From Pseudomonas protegens (GTDB lineage Bacteria > Pseudomonadota > Gammaproteobacteria > Pseudomonadales > Pseudomonadaceae), in the NCBI RefSeq assembly GCF_013407925.2, contig NZ_CP060201.1, positions 6,754,520 to 6,818,519 of the forward strand: a DNA stretch of 64,000 bases. Direction: 5' to 3'. The notes beneath the pieces were generated by a model, which saw nothing but the letters and a program-made list of their open reading frames with translations, searched no databases and had not been told where the DNA came from. This document shows positions 9,543 to 17,679 of this stretch, in pieces (within the stretch, counting starts at the first letter, position 1; each line of letters starts with the position of its first letter). Made by a program: the position numbers and the translations under genes.

Positions 9543-10196
9543 TCAGATGGAAACGATGATGTTGTTCTGCACGTGCTTGACCCCGGCGGTGTTCCAGGCC
9601 GAGTGCCTGGCCAGCTCACGCTCGGCCCAGGTGTCCACCGTCCCGGACAGGGTCACGTCGCCGCCCTGAACATCGATGGTGATCTTTTGCGAATCCACAA
9701 TGGCCCGGCGCTTGAGGGCTTCGGTGATGTCGGCCTTGACCCCTTTGGCGGTGACTTTGGACTTGATCTTTATGTTGTTGCTGATCCCCTTGACACCCAG
9801 CAGGCCGCGCACCGCATTGATCGCGGATTGGCTCTGGTATTGCCACTCGAGGTTGCCGTCGAGCGTGACCCACCCGTCTTCCACCAGAATTTTCAGCGAG
9901 TCCTTGGGCAGGTAGGTGGTCCACTCCAGGGCGTTTTCGATAGCGCGGGCGATATCGCCGTCGGTGCGCTGACTCAGGCCCGGCAGCTTGACATCCATTT
10001 CGACGGCCAGAGCGCGAACCCCCGCCACTTTCTGCGTTGCCTCCTCAGCGGCCCATTTCTCCATAAAGCTGTCGACATGCCCGGCTAGGGTCACGATGCC
10101 GTCCTTGACCTCGACTCCGATCTGCTGCGCATTGACCGAAGGTTCAAAGCGCAGCTCTGCGAGGATGTCATCTTTGAGTTGCTTGTCCGTTTTCAT
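9543..10196 (-). CDS. Triple BON-domain protein
   Basis: A 217-residue protein made of three BON domains (about residues 3-70, 78-146 and 148-217), each with the V-x-V-x-(D/N)-G-x-V-x-L-x-G core: VEVKDGIVTLAGHV, ILVEDGWVTLDGNL and IDVQGGDVTLSGTV. BON domains bind membranes or phospholipid. OsmY-type members are periplasmic, but no signal peptide is seen here (start MKTDKQLKDDILAELRF), so this form is probably cytoplasmic. An inverted repeat about 110 bp upstream is shared with the next gene's promoter and suggests common control by the nearby LuxR-type regulator. Confidence 0.9.
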   Translation of the reverse strand: MKTDKQLKDDILAELRFEPSVNAQQIGVEVKDGIVTLAGHVDSFMEKWAAEEATQKVAGVRALAVEMDVKLPGLSQRTDGDIARAIENALEWTTYLPKDSLKILVEDGWVTLDGNLEWQYQSQSAINAVRGLLGVKGISNNIKIKSKVTAKGVKADITEALKRRAIVDSQKITIDVQGGDVTLSGTVDTWAERELARHSAWNTAGVKHVQNNIIVSI

Positions 10197-10289
10197 GAGA
10201 TCGATTCCGAGTGAAGGGTTGCGGGGCAGCATCGGTGCTGATAGCGCTGCGAGGCGCCGCTGCAGAGTCCATCACGCTAGGCGCGCCGA

Positions 10290-10317
10290 TTGCGCCTGGG
10301 TAGCCTCGGAAACTACC
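10290..10317. promoter_or_regulatory. Candidate NarL/FixJ-type operator A
   Basis: GGTAG at 10299-10303 and CTACC at 10313-10317 form an inverted repeat with a 9-base spacer. TTGCGCCTGGGTAG (10290-10303) recurs as its exact complement at 10683-10696, and TCGGAAACTACC (10306-10317) recurs directly at 10676-10687. The TACCNA-like cores resemble NarL-family heptamers. It lies about 110 bp upstream of the BON gene start. Confidence 0.5.
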
Positions 10318-10332
10318 TACAGGCACGGCCTG

Positions 10333-10587
10333 CTACGGGGTGCAACAGGACGGATACGGCGCAGGCTGAGCCCTGGTCTTGGCTTGATCCGCACTTTTCT
10401 TGGCCTCGGTGGCCTCGCGCAGGGCGCGATCGGCCTTGAGCGCCGACTCATCGGAATGCACACGGGCGGCGGTTGCCATGTCTTCTGCACCGCTGAGCCT
10501 GGCATCCACTTCCTCCCGGCGATGGCTGCAACCGGCACTGAGCAGCAAACACAGGATCAATGAGGCACTCAGGACTTGCTTGTTCAT
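10333..10587 (-). CDS. OprI/Lpp-like alanine-zipper lipoprotein
   Basis: An 84-residue outer-membrane lipoprotein. The signal peptide ends in the lipobox LLSAGC, giving a lipidated Cys20. The mature part is an Ala-rich heptad helix (RLSGAEDMATAARVHSDESA and ALKADRALREATEAKK) like Pseudomonas OprI, which trimerises and tethers or braces the envelope. The C-terminus, PAPYPSCCTP, lacks the terminal lysine used by Braun lipoprotein for peptidoglycan linkage. It is a stress-block paralogue rather than the main oprI. Operator B lies about 100 bp upstream. Confidence 0.85.
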   Translation of the reverse strand: MNKQVLSASLILCLLLSAGCSHRREEVDARLSGAEDMATAARVHSDESALKADRALREATEAKKSADQAKTRAQPAPYPSCCTP

Positions 10588-10675
10588 GTGATCTCTCCTC
10601 GAAAGCCAATGAAGGTGATGCGCTCTGCAGATGCAGATGAATCACCCTATGCGCTTGAGGGCCAGGGCAAAAGGT

Positions 10676-10696
10676 TCGGAAACTACCCAGGCGCAA
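10676..10696. promoter_or_regulatory. Candidate NarL/FixJ-type operator B
   Basis: TCGGAAACTACCCAGGCGCAA joins the two sequence blocks shared with operator A. It lies about 100 bp upstream of the OprI-like gene (start 10587) and 190-210 bp before the hybrid kinase start on the other strand. It may serve either promoter; binding is inferred. Confidence 0.5.
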
Positions 10697-10883
10697 ACGG
10701 TCTGGTGCCGCGTCAGCAGCAGACCGCTGGTCGCAGACTGCCGACTGCGGGCAGATGGGCCGCGCCGAAAAGCTAAACAGGCGTAGGATCAAAGCACACG
10801 CTCCTTCGGAATGTGCAGCTGCGGACCCCCTCACAATGCCCACTCGCCTTCCACTCCCTGCTGGAACGCAAAGGCCCAAGGTG

Positions 10884-13136
10884 ATGACACCATCGCCTTT
10901 AGCAGACGTTGCGGCGCCATGCCTGGCGCCGGTCGCGTCCAGCGAATCCCTTGAGCAATTGCGCGCGCTCAATCACGAACTCAGTGCCATGAACACCCGG
11001 TTGCGCGCCTCCCTTGAACAGCAGCAGTCGGCTGCTCGGGTGGTTCGCGATGTGCTTTACCGCCTCCCTGTCCCCACCCTCGTGCTGGACGCGGCGCTCA
11101 ATATCCGGCTGTTCACGCCGGCCATCCGCTCGTTGTTCAACCTGCGCACCGCGGACGTCGGGCGCCCGCTGGCGGACCTGCGGCCGTTGGCCACAGACCC
11201 CAACCTTGTGGACGAGGCCAAAGCCGCCCTGCGTGACCTGACGCCCCTGGAGCGAGCGGTGCAATCGGCCAGCGGCGTGAATTTCATCCGGCGCATCAGC
11301 CCCTGCCGCCTGGGGGACGATCCTGTTGACGGTGTGGTCATTACCTTTATCGATATCGACGATAAACAGCAGCTTGTCCGCGCGCTGGCCACGGCAACGC
11401 AAACCGCCGAGCGGACGGCCGTGGCTCAGTCGCGCTTTCTGGCGGCCACCAGCCATGACCTGCGTCAGCCGCTGCAGACCCTCAAGTTACTGCAAGGGCT
11501 CCTGCTGGGCCTGCTTGACGATGAACAACCGCGCAAACTGACCGTCAGGATCGGCGAGACCGTGGGTGCCATGGCCGGCATGTTGAATGCCGTGCTGGAC
11601 GTCAATCACCTTGAAACCGCTGCCACCCCGGTCAATCTGGTCAGGTTCAGGCTGAGCGATCTGCTGGACCGGCTTGCCGATGAATTCAGCTACAAGGCCG
11701 GCAGCAAAGGCCTGAAGTTGAAGTGGGTGCCTTGTCGACTGTCCGTGGAAAGTGATCCTCGCTTGCTGGAGCAGATCCTGCGCACTGTGCTGGCCAACGC
11801 CTTGCAATACACCAATGAAGGCCGAATCCTCCTGGGCTGCCGCCGCCATGGCGGCTGGCTCAGCATTGAAGTCCGGGACACGGGCATCGGTATGCCAGCG
11901 GCGACCCTGCACAGGCTTGTCGATGCCTCGACAGCGGCCATCGATCCGCCCCAGGAACCGGCTCAGGGCTTAGTGAGAGTCAGGCACTTGTGCCGCTTGT
12001 TGGGCCATCAATTGCGAGGGCAATCGCAAGTGGCCAAGGGATCGGCGTTTTGCATCGATGTGGCCTTATCCCCGGACAATCTCCTTCAGCGCGAGACATC
12101 CCTGGCGCCCGCTCTTCCTCAAGGCGAGAACCCGGGCGAAATGATCCTGATCGTCGAGGATGACCTTGAGGTCCTGGGCTTGCTGGGGCTGCTGCTCAAA
12201 TCCGAGGGCTATCAGGTCGCCATGGCCAGCGACGCACTCGCTGCCCTGGAGATCATTGCCCACGGCGGCGTGCAGCCCGACCTGATACTGGCGGATTACA
12301 ACCTGCCTGGCGCGGTCAATGGCCTGCAGATCATTGTCCAGCTACGCCGGCAACTGCATCGGCGCATTCCCGCCATCATCCTCACCGGCGATATCTCGCG
12401 ACAAAGCGCCCACGACATGGCCTTCGAGCACTGCACCAAGCTCAACAAGCCGGCGAAACTCAAGGAAATCATCTTTGTCATTGCCACCCTGTTGACCCGG
12501 CAGCCGGCGGACGTCGCCCGGCTGCCCTCCAAGGCTGCGCAGGTGTCGAATATCTTCGTGATCGACGACGATCCGCTGTTTCGCCAGACGATCCGCAGTG
12601 TGCTTGAGCCTGGCGGCTATACCGTCCTGGACTACCCGTCATGCAGGGCATTCCTCGAAGACTACGCCCCCGGCCAACTCGCCTGTTTGCTGGTGGGCGC
12701 GCAAAAGGGCCTTGAGCTGTTGCATCAATTCAGAGCAAGCGGCGACACCCTGCCAGTGATCGTTGTCAGCAACAGCAGCGAAGTGACCATCGCCGTGGAA
12801 GTCATGAAGGCCGGCGCGGCGGACTTTATTGAAAAACCCTTGGAACGCAGCGAAATACTGCAGAGCGTGGCGCGCGCTCTGGAGTGTTCGCAGGATGCCA
12901 ACAAACGCCGTGCCTGGGCCCAGGAAGCGGCGCATTGCATTGCCAATCTGACCCTTCGGCAGCGCCAGGTCATGGAGATGGTGCTGGCCGGCCACCCGAG
13001 CAAAAACATTGCCGCAGAACTTGGGATCAGCCAGCGAACGGTCGAAAATCACCGAGCCTCGATCATGAGCCGCACCCATTCAAAATCCATTCCTGCCCTG
13101 GCCCGTATCGCCCTTGCCGCCCGTTCAGAGGCCTAG
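10884..13136 (+). CDS. Hybrid sensor kinase with two receiver domains and a LuxR-type HTH
   Basis: About 750 residues combining sensing, phosphotransfer and DNA binding in one cytoplasmic chain. Domain order: short coiled coil; PAS domain (LPVPTLVLDAALNIRLFTPA, of the CheR-associated type); HisKA with SHDLRQPLQTLK; HATPase_c with VLANALQYTNEGR and VRDTGIGMP; receiver 1 with ILIVEDDLEVL and LILADYNLPG (phosphoacceptor Asp); receiver 2 with IFVIDDDPLFRQTIR and EKPLE; and a FixJ/LuxR HTH (LTLRQRQVMEMVLAGHPSKN). Receiver 2 has lost its phosphoacceptor: the segment reads LACLLVGAQKGLELL where FixJ proteins have LLLDxRMPGMSGLEL. The start at 10884 has AAAGG upstream; in-frame starts at 10755 and 10836 have no good ribosome site. 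It likely controls the neighbouring BON and lipoprotein genes through operators A and B. Confidence 0.9.
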   Translation: MTPSPLADVAAPCLAPVASSESLEQLRALNHELSAMNTRLRASLEQQQSAARVVRDVLYRLPVPTLVLDAALNIRLFTPAIRSLFNLRTADVGRPLADLRPLATDPNLVDEAKAALRDLTPLERAVQSASGVNFIRRISPCRLGDDPVDGVVITFIDIDDKQQLVRALATATQTAERTAVAQSRFLAATSHDLRQPLQTLKLLQGLLLGLLDDEQPRKLTVRIGETVGAMAGMLNAVLDVNHLETAATPVNLVRFRLSDLLDRLADEFSYKAGSKGLKLKWVPCRLSVESDPRLLEQILRTVLANALQYTNEGRILLGCRRHGGWLSIEVRDTGIGMPAATLHRLVDASTAAIDPPQEPAQGLVRVRHLCRLLGHQLRGQSQVAKGSAFCIDVALSPDNLLQRETSLAPALPQGENPGEMILIVEDDLEVLGLLGLLLKSEGYQVAMASDALAALEIIAHGGVQPDLILADYNLPGAVNGLQIIVQLRRQLHRRIPAIILTGDISRQSAHDMAFEHCTKLNKPAKLKEIIFVIATLLTRQPADVARLPSKAAQVSNIFVIDDDPLFRQTIRSVLEPGGYTVLDYPSCRAFLEDYAPGQLACLLVGAQKGLELLHQFRASGDTLPVIVVSNSSEVTIAVEVMKAGAADFIEKPLERSEILQSVARALECSQDANKRRAWAQEAAHCIANLTLRQRQVMEMVLAGHPSKNIAAELGISQRTVENHRASIMSRTHSKSIPALARIALAARSEA

Positions 13137-13643
13137 CCTCGCGGCCTGACCTCGCCGACATGCGCCCCCCCTCGGCTACCTCGTTGAGAACCCTGAACCG
13201 AACTGCTCGCACTAACGGATTGTGCCGATTGCGGTTTCCCCCTCGCCGCGAATTTTATAAGGCATTTCTTAAATAGCCTGTTTCAAAGCTCGCTGGGCCA
13301 ACCGTTAATCCTTTCTTAATACGGTTGCGATGAAGTCGGCGCGTCATTGCGCTCATGAAACACGCTTGTGAATCAATTTTTTGAAAATACCCCCATGGTT
13401 GGCGCTGAACCGACTCTCGGCAGTCGCACGGCCAGACAATCGACAGCCATTCTCCCGCTAACGTCTCTATCCAGTTGCGCTGCTTGATCAGTCGGCGCGG
13501 GGCAATGCGCATGCGTGTCAATCAAGGTGGCAAGCCAGTGACGGCCGCCCCTCCCCCAATCAATCAGGTTGAGGCTCTCAACCTTTTCCGCTGACGCCAC
13601 CGGATAAGCGTGCGTCCTGGAACCCCCACTGAGGAGTGTGCGA
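13137..13643. other. Long intergenic region before gltS
   Basis: About 500 bp without a convincing gene. The codon pattern is poor in all frames and the short frames lack ribosome sites. It contains an AT-richer stretch (13245-13325) and an 8-bp perfect hairpin, AGGTTGAG-GCT-CTCAACCT, followed by TT (13566-13586). It could hold a promoter with a long 5' leader or a small RNA ending at that hairpin. Confidence 0.4.
13566..13586 (+). terminator. Small perfect hairpin with short T tail
   Basis: AGGTTGAG GCT CTCAACCT is followed by TT and then CC. It stands 430 bp after the hybrid kinase and about 60 bp before the gltS start, so it may be an attenuator in the gltS leader or the end of an unannotated small transcript. 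The T tail is short. Confidence 0.35.
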
Positions 13644-14855
13644 ATGGTCCAACTGGACTTCTATGGAACCCTGGTGGCCGCATCATTGGTGCTGTTGCTG
13701 GGACGTGGCCTTGTCACCCGAGTCGGTTTCCTGCGGGCCTACAACATCCCCGAACCGGTGGCGGGCGGCCTGGTGGTGGCCTTGCTGCTTCTGCTGCTAC
13801 GGGGGATGGGGGACATGGAAGTCAGAATTGATACCTCACTCCAGGCGCCCTTGATGCTGGCCTTCTTCGCCACCATCGGCCTGAGCGCGGATTTTGCCAG
13901 CCTGAAAAAAGGCGGACGCAAGCTGGCGATCTTCCTGCTGGTGGTGACCGCCTTTCTGCTGCTGCAGAACGCCATGGGCATCGGCCTGGCCAAGGCGCTG
14001 GGGCTTGATCCGTTGATGGGGCTGCTGGCCGGCTCGGTGACCCTGTCCGGCGGTCACGGCACGGGCGGGGCCTGGGGTGCGGTGTTCAAGGAGCAGTATG
14101 GCCTGGCCTCGGCCCCGGAAATTGCCATGGCCTCGGCCACCTTCGGCCTGGTGCTGGGGGGCTTGATCGGCGGACCGGTCGCCCGCCTGCTGGTCAAGCG
14201 GGTGTCGACGCCAGGGCTTGCCCAAGCCGAAGCACGCCGGCCCAGGGGCTATGAGCAACCTTACAAGGAGCGGCAGATCACCGCGCTGAGTTTCATCGAG
14301 ACCCTGGCCCTGGTCGCCATCAGCCTGCAGGCCGGCAACTTTCTCAGTGGCTTGATCCAGGGCACGGCGCTGGAACTGCCGACCTTCGTCTGCGTGCTGT
14401 TCGTCGGGGTGGTGTTGCGCAATGGCCTGTCGGCGCTGGGCTGGCACCAGGTCGTTGATCAGGAGGTGTCACTGCTGGGCAATGTCAGCCTGTCGCTGTT
14501 CCTGGCGATTGCCTTGATGTCGCTGCGGCTCTGGGACCTGGCCAGCCTGGCCCTGCCGATCCTGATTCTGCTGGCCGTGCAGACCCTGGTAATGGCGCTG
14601 TTTGCGATCTTCGTCACCTTCCGCGTCATGGGCCGCAACTATGATGCGGCCGTCCTGGCGGCTGGTCATTGCGGCTTCGGCCTGGGCGCGACTCCGACGG
14701 CCATCGCCAACATGCAGGCGGTGACCCAGCGCTACGGGCCGTCGCCAATGGCATTCCTGGTGGTGCCGATGGTCGGCGCCTTCTTCATCGACATCAGCAA
14801 CGCCCTCGTGATCAAGCTGTACCTGGCGCTGCCCTGGCTCGGCCTGGCCGCTTGA
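13644..14855 (+). CDS. gltS: Sodium/glutamate symporter
   Basis: A 403-residue inner-membrane transporter that brings in glutamate with sodium. It has about ten hydrophobic helices and the two inverted GltS repeats with glycine-rich re-entrant signatures: AGSVTLSGGHGTGGAWG in the first half and AGHCGFGLGATPTAIANMQ in the second. The E. coli protein is 401 residues. The ATG at 13644 has GAGGAG 7 bases upstream; a GTG two codons earlier overlaps the ribosome site. It is transcribed alone, followed by a strong GC hairpin. Confidence 0.93.
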   Translation: MVQLDFYGTLVAASLVLLLGRGLVTRVGFLRAYNIPEPVAGGLVVALLLLLLRGMGDMEVRIDTSLQAPLMLAFFATIGLSADFASLKKGGRKLAIFLLVVTAFLLLQNAMGIGLAKALGLDPLMGLLAGSVTLSGGHGTGGAWGAVFKEQYGLASAPEIAMASATFGLVLGGLIGGPVARLLVKRVSTPGLAQAEARRPRGYEQPYKERQITALSFIETLALVAISLQAGNFLSGLIQGTALELPTFVCVLFVGVVLRNGLSALGWHQVVDQEVSLLGNVSLSLFLAIALMSLRLWDLASLALPILILLAVQTLVMALFAIFVTFRVMGRNYDAAVLAAGHCGFGLGATPTAIANMQAVTQRYGPSPMAFLVVPMVGAFFIDISNALVIKLYLALPWLGLAA

Positions 14856-14865
14856 CCGCACCGTC

Positions 14866-14902
14866 CGCCCGCCGGTCCTTCGGATGGGCGGGCCGGCGGG
14901 CG
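14866..14902 (+). terminator. GC-rich hairpin after gltS
   Basis: CGCCCGCCGG (14866-14875) pairs perfectly with CCGGCGGGCG (14893-14902), 10 bp downstream of the gltS stop. There is no T run, so it is at best a weak or Rho-assisted terminator. Confidence 0.45.
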
Positions 14903-14956
14903 AATCCTGAGCCCAGCCACCGGGCAAAGCTGTACAACCCATCGCTCGCGTACAAC

Positions 14957-15100
14957 CTAATCGCCCGGGTACGACTCCTCGCCGCCCAGGCAGGCACTGG
15001 CCCTGTGCCTCCGGTCCCGCACCCTTGGCTGGCGTTGTCGGCGCCACAACAACAGCGCCATGGCCGATAGCAGAGCCAACAGCAGGCACATCCCCCACAT
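14957..15100 (-). CDS. Small single-pass membrane peptide (47 aa)
   Basis: A short gene opening MWGMCLLLALLSAMALLLWR: one hydrophobic helix (residues 3-19) directly followed by an Arg-rich cytoplasmic tail (RRQRQPRVRDRRHR) and an acidic end. The ATG at 15100 has an excellent AGGAG 6 bases upstream, the main reason to trust it. It is divergent from the photolyase operon and shares about 175 bp of promoter region with it, including TGTACA repeats. No family is recognised. The charge pattern gives N-out/C-in topology, as for many small stress-induced membrane proteins. Confidence 0.6.
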   Translation of the reverse strand: MWGMCLLLALLSAMALLLWRRQRQPRVRDRRHRASACLGGEESYPGD

Positions 15101-15176
15101 AGCCGTCTCCTTCGCTTGGCGAAGCCGGCAGCGGCTTCAGCCTAAAGATTTTTAGCAGGTCATGCTGCAAATAACC

Positions 15177-15201
15177 TGTACAAAATCAAAATTTATGTAC
15201 A
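15177..15201. promoter_or_regulatory. TGTACA direct repeats, LitR/CarH-like light operator
   Basis: TGTACA occurs at 15177-15182 and 15196-15201 (19-bp period) in a short AT-rich patch about 80-100 bp upstream of the SDR/photolyase operon. MerR-family B12 photoreceptors of the LitR/CarH type (PplR in Pseudomonas putida) control photolyase operons from TGTACA-like repeats. A looser pair, TGTACAACC/CGTACAACC, sits at 14931-14957. No LitR gene lies in the window. Confidence 0.5.
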
Positions 15202-15276
15202 AATATTACCCATGGATATCCAGGGTGCGAGCAGGGAGTCGGGCTCGCTGCCACGTCAATCGGTGGGTAAAACACA

Positions 15277-15987
15277 ATGAGCACTACCTTGAACATGCAA
15301 TCCCTGGGCGCGGGCTACCGTGCCCTGGTGATTGGCGCCAGCGGCGCCCTGGGTTCGGCCTTCTGCCAGTGGCTCGAAGAGGACCCACACTGCGCGGCGG
15401 TCCGCGCCCTGTCCCGCCGCACGCTTCCCGGGCTCGACCTTGAACAGCCCGACAGCATTGCCCGGGCCGCCGCCGAATTGGCGGATGAGGCGCCCTACCA
15501 GTTGATCGTGCATGCCGCAGGACTGCTGCATCGCGCCGACATCAAGCCGGAAAAAACCTACGCCGCCCTTGAAGACGCAGCGCTCAAGGCGGTGTTCCAG
15601 GTCAATGCCGTGGGCCCGGCCCTGGTCCTGCGGCACTTTCTGCCCCTGCTGGCGCCCCAGGGCGCCATGGCCCTGCTGTCGGCCAAGGTCGGCAGCATCG
15701 GTGACAACCGCCTCGGCGGCTGGTACGCCTATCGCGCCTCCAAGGCCGCGCTGAACATGCTGGTTAAAACCGCGGCCATCGAACTGGCGCGAACCCGGCC
15801 CGGGGCCCGCCTGGTCAGCCTGCATCCCGGCACCGTGGTGTCGCAATTGTCGCAACCGTTTCGCGGCTCCGCGGCGGCGCGTCCGGCCAGCGTGGCGGCC
15901 TGGGAGCTGCTGACGCTGATCGACCGCCTGAGCGCGGCCGACAGCGGTCAGTTCTTTGCCTACGACGGCGAGCGTCTGCCATGGTAA
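15277..15987 (+). CDS. Short-chain dehydrogenase, C-factor-like
   Basis: A 236-residue NAD(P)-dependent oxidoreductase. The Rossmann motif is GASGALGSAF (about residues 20-29); HAAG corresponds to the NNAG element; the catalytic Tyr and Lys are in YAYRASKAA; and SLHPGTVVSQL is the usual post-catalytic PG motif. Its stop overlaps the photolyase start by 7 bases, so it is the first gene of a three-gene operon. SDRs of this type accompany light-induced photolyases in pseudomonads; the substrate is unknown. Confidence 0.88.
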   Translation: MSTTLNMQSLGAGYRALVIGASGALGSAFCQWLEEDPHCAAVRALSRRTLPGLDLEQPDSIARAAAELADEAPYQLIVHAAGLLHRADIKPEKTYAALEDAALKAVFQVNAVGPALVLRHFLPLLAPQGAMALLSAKVGSIGDNRLGGWYAYRASKAALNMLVKTAAIELARTRPGARLVSLHPGTVVSQLSQPFRGSAAARPASVAAWELLTLIDRLSAADSGQFFAYDGERLPW

Positions 15988-17528
15988 GCGCCGGCCCTGG
16001 CGGCCGACTGGGACTGGTGCTGGGCGACCAGCTGTCGTTCGACCTGGAGTTGCTCAAGGTCCTGGACCCGGCCCACGACAACTTGCTGATGGCCGAAGTC
16101 GACAGCGAAGCGCGGTATGTCCGCCATCATCCGCAGAAAATCCTGCTGATCTTCAGCGCCATGCGCCACTTTGCCGAGCGCCTGCGCGAGCAAGGCTGGC
16201 GGGTGATCTACGTCAAGCTGGACGACCCTGACAACAGCGGCAGCCTTCCTGGCGAGCTGCGGCGCTGGCAGGCGGCCCTCGGCGCGACGCAGCTGCATGT
16301 CACCGAATGCGGGGAATGGCGGCTGGAGCAGGCCCTGCGCGATGCCGGCCTGCCGCTGACCGTGCATGTGGACCGGCGGTTCCTGTGTTCGCGCGAGGCG
16401 TTCCGCCAGTGGGCGGCCGGGCGGACGTCATTGCGCATGGAATATTTCTACCGCGAGATGCGCAAGCAAAGCGGCCTGTTGCTGGAGCCCGATGGCCGCC
16501 CCTGCGGTGGCACCTGGAACCTTGACGCCGACAACCGCAAGGCCCTGCCCCGGGGCCTGCGCGGGCCCTTCGCGGCGCGCTTCGGCCACGACGCCATTAC
16601 CCGCGAAGTGCTGCAGCTGGTGGGCCAGCGCTTCAGCGATCACTACGGTGACCTGGAGCGCTTCGACTATCCGGTGACCCACGAGCAGGCGCAGGCGTTG
16701 TGGCAGCACTTCCTCGACTTTTCCCTGGCCGCCTTCGGCGATTACCAGGACGCCATGGCCGAGGGCGAGCCCTTTCTGTTCCATGCGCGGATCAGCGCCA
16801 CACTGAATATCGGCCTGCTGGATGTGCGCCAGCTCTGCGCCGATGTCGAGCAGGCCTACCGCGAGAACCGGGTGGCGCTGAATGCCGCGGAGGGCTTTAT
16901 CCGCCAACTGATCGGCTGGCGTGAATATGTCCGTGGGATCTACTGGCTGCGCATGCCGGAATACGCCGAGCTCAACGGCCTGGGCAATACTCGGGCCCTG
17001 CCGGAGTTCTACTGGAGCGGCGCCACCGAGATGCGCTGCATGGCCCAGGCCATAGGCCAGACCCTGGAGCTGGGCTATGCCCACCATATCCAGCGGCTGA
17101 TGGTCACCGGCAACTTTGCCCTGCTGGCCGGCATCGCCCCCAAGGCCATCTGTGACTGGTACCTGGCGGTCTACCTGGATGCCTTCGATTGGGTCGAGTT
17201 GCCCAATACCCTGGGCATGGTGATGCATGCCGACGGTGGCTACCTGGGCTCCAAGCCCTATTGCGCCAGCGGTCGTTATATCCAGCGGATGTCCAACTAC
17301 TGCGGCGGCTGCCGTTACCGGGTGGACCAGGCCACCGGCAGCGATGCCTGCCCGTTCAATGCCCTGTACTGGCACTTCCTGATGCGCCACCAGGAGCAAC
17401 TGGGCGCCAACCCACGGCTGGCCCTGACCTATCGCAACCTGCAGCGCATGGACGCTTTGCGCCGTGAAGCCATCTGGCAACGGGGCGAGGAGTTGCTGGC
17501 GCGCCTGGACGCCGGAGAAGCCTTGTGA
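15981..17528 (+). CDS. phrB: Iron-sulfur photolyase / (6-4) photolyase-type cryptochrome
   Basis: A 515-residue DNA-repair flavoprotein of the FeS-BCP/CryPro class (COG3046), whose studied members repair (6-4) photoproducts in visible light. It opens with LGLVLGDQLSFD, carries the FAD-binding helices HHIQRLMVTGNFALL and DWVELPNTLGMVMHADGG, and has cysteines for the 4Fe-4S cluster in YCGGCRY and DACPFN plus an upstream Cys in EMRCMAQ. The length is usual for the class. It overlaps the SDR upstream and the DUF2256 gene downstream, giving tight coupling. TGTACA repeats before the operon suggest light control. Confidence 0.93.
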   Translation: MVSAGPGGRLGLVLGDQLSFDLELLKVLDPAHDNLLMAEVDSEARYVRHHPQKILLIFSAMRHFAERLREQGWRVIYVKLDDPDNSGSLPGELRRWQAALGATQLHVTECGEWRLEQALRDAGLPLTVHVDRRFLCSREAFRQWAAGRTSLRMEYFYREMRKQSGLLLEPDGRPCGGTWNLDADNRKALPRGLRGPFAARFGHDAITREVLQLVGQRFSDHYGDLERFDYPVTHEQAQALWQHFLDFSLAAFGDYQDAMAEGEPFLFHARISATLNIGLLDVRQLCADVEQAYRENRVALNAAEGFIRQLIGWREYVRGIYWLRMPEYAELNGLGNTRALPEFYWSGATEMRCMAQAIGQTLELGYAHHIQRLMVTGNFALLAGIAPKAICDWYLAVYLDAFDWVELPNTLGMVMHADGGYLGSKPYCASGRYIQRMSNYCGGCRYRVDQATGSDACPFNALYWHFLMRHQEQLGANPRLALTYRNLQRMDALRREAIWQRGEELLARLDAGEAL

Positions 17529-17668
17529 AGAAGTCCGACCTGCCGCGCAAGGACTGTGCCGCCTGCGGCCGGCCCTTCACTTGGCGCAAGCGCTGGGCAC
17601 GTTGCTGGGATGAGGTGCGCTGGTGTTCCGAACGCTGTCGCCGCAGCGCCCGCGCCAGCAAGCCATGA
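17525..17668 (+). CDS. DUF2256 small zinc-ribbon-like protein
   Basis: A 47-residue basic protein with four conserved cysteines and aromatic residues: CAACGRPFTWRKRW, then WDEVRWCSERCRR. This is the DUF2256 pattern, probably a small treble-clef or zinc-ribbon fold. It starts with GTG at 17525 inside the photolyase stop (GTGA overlap), so it is translated with the photolyase. DUF2256 genes commonly sit beside photolyases or cryptochromes; a role in DNA binding or enzyme assembly is plausible but unproven. Confidence 0.88.
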   Translation: MKKSDLPRKDCAACGRPFTWRKRWARCWDEVRWCSERCRRSARASKP

Positions 17669-17679
17669 GCCCGGGCGGC

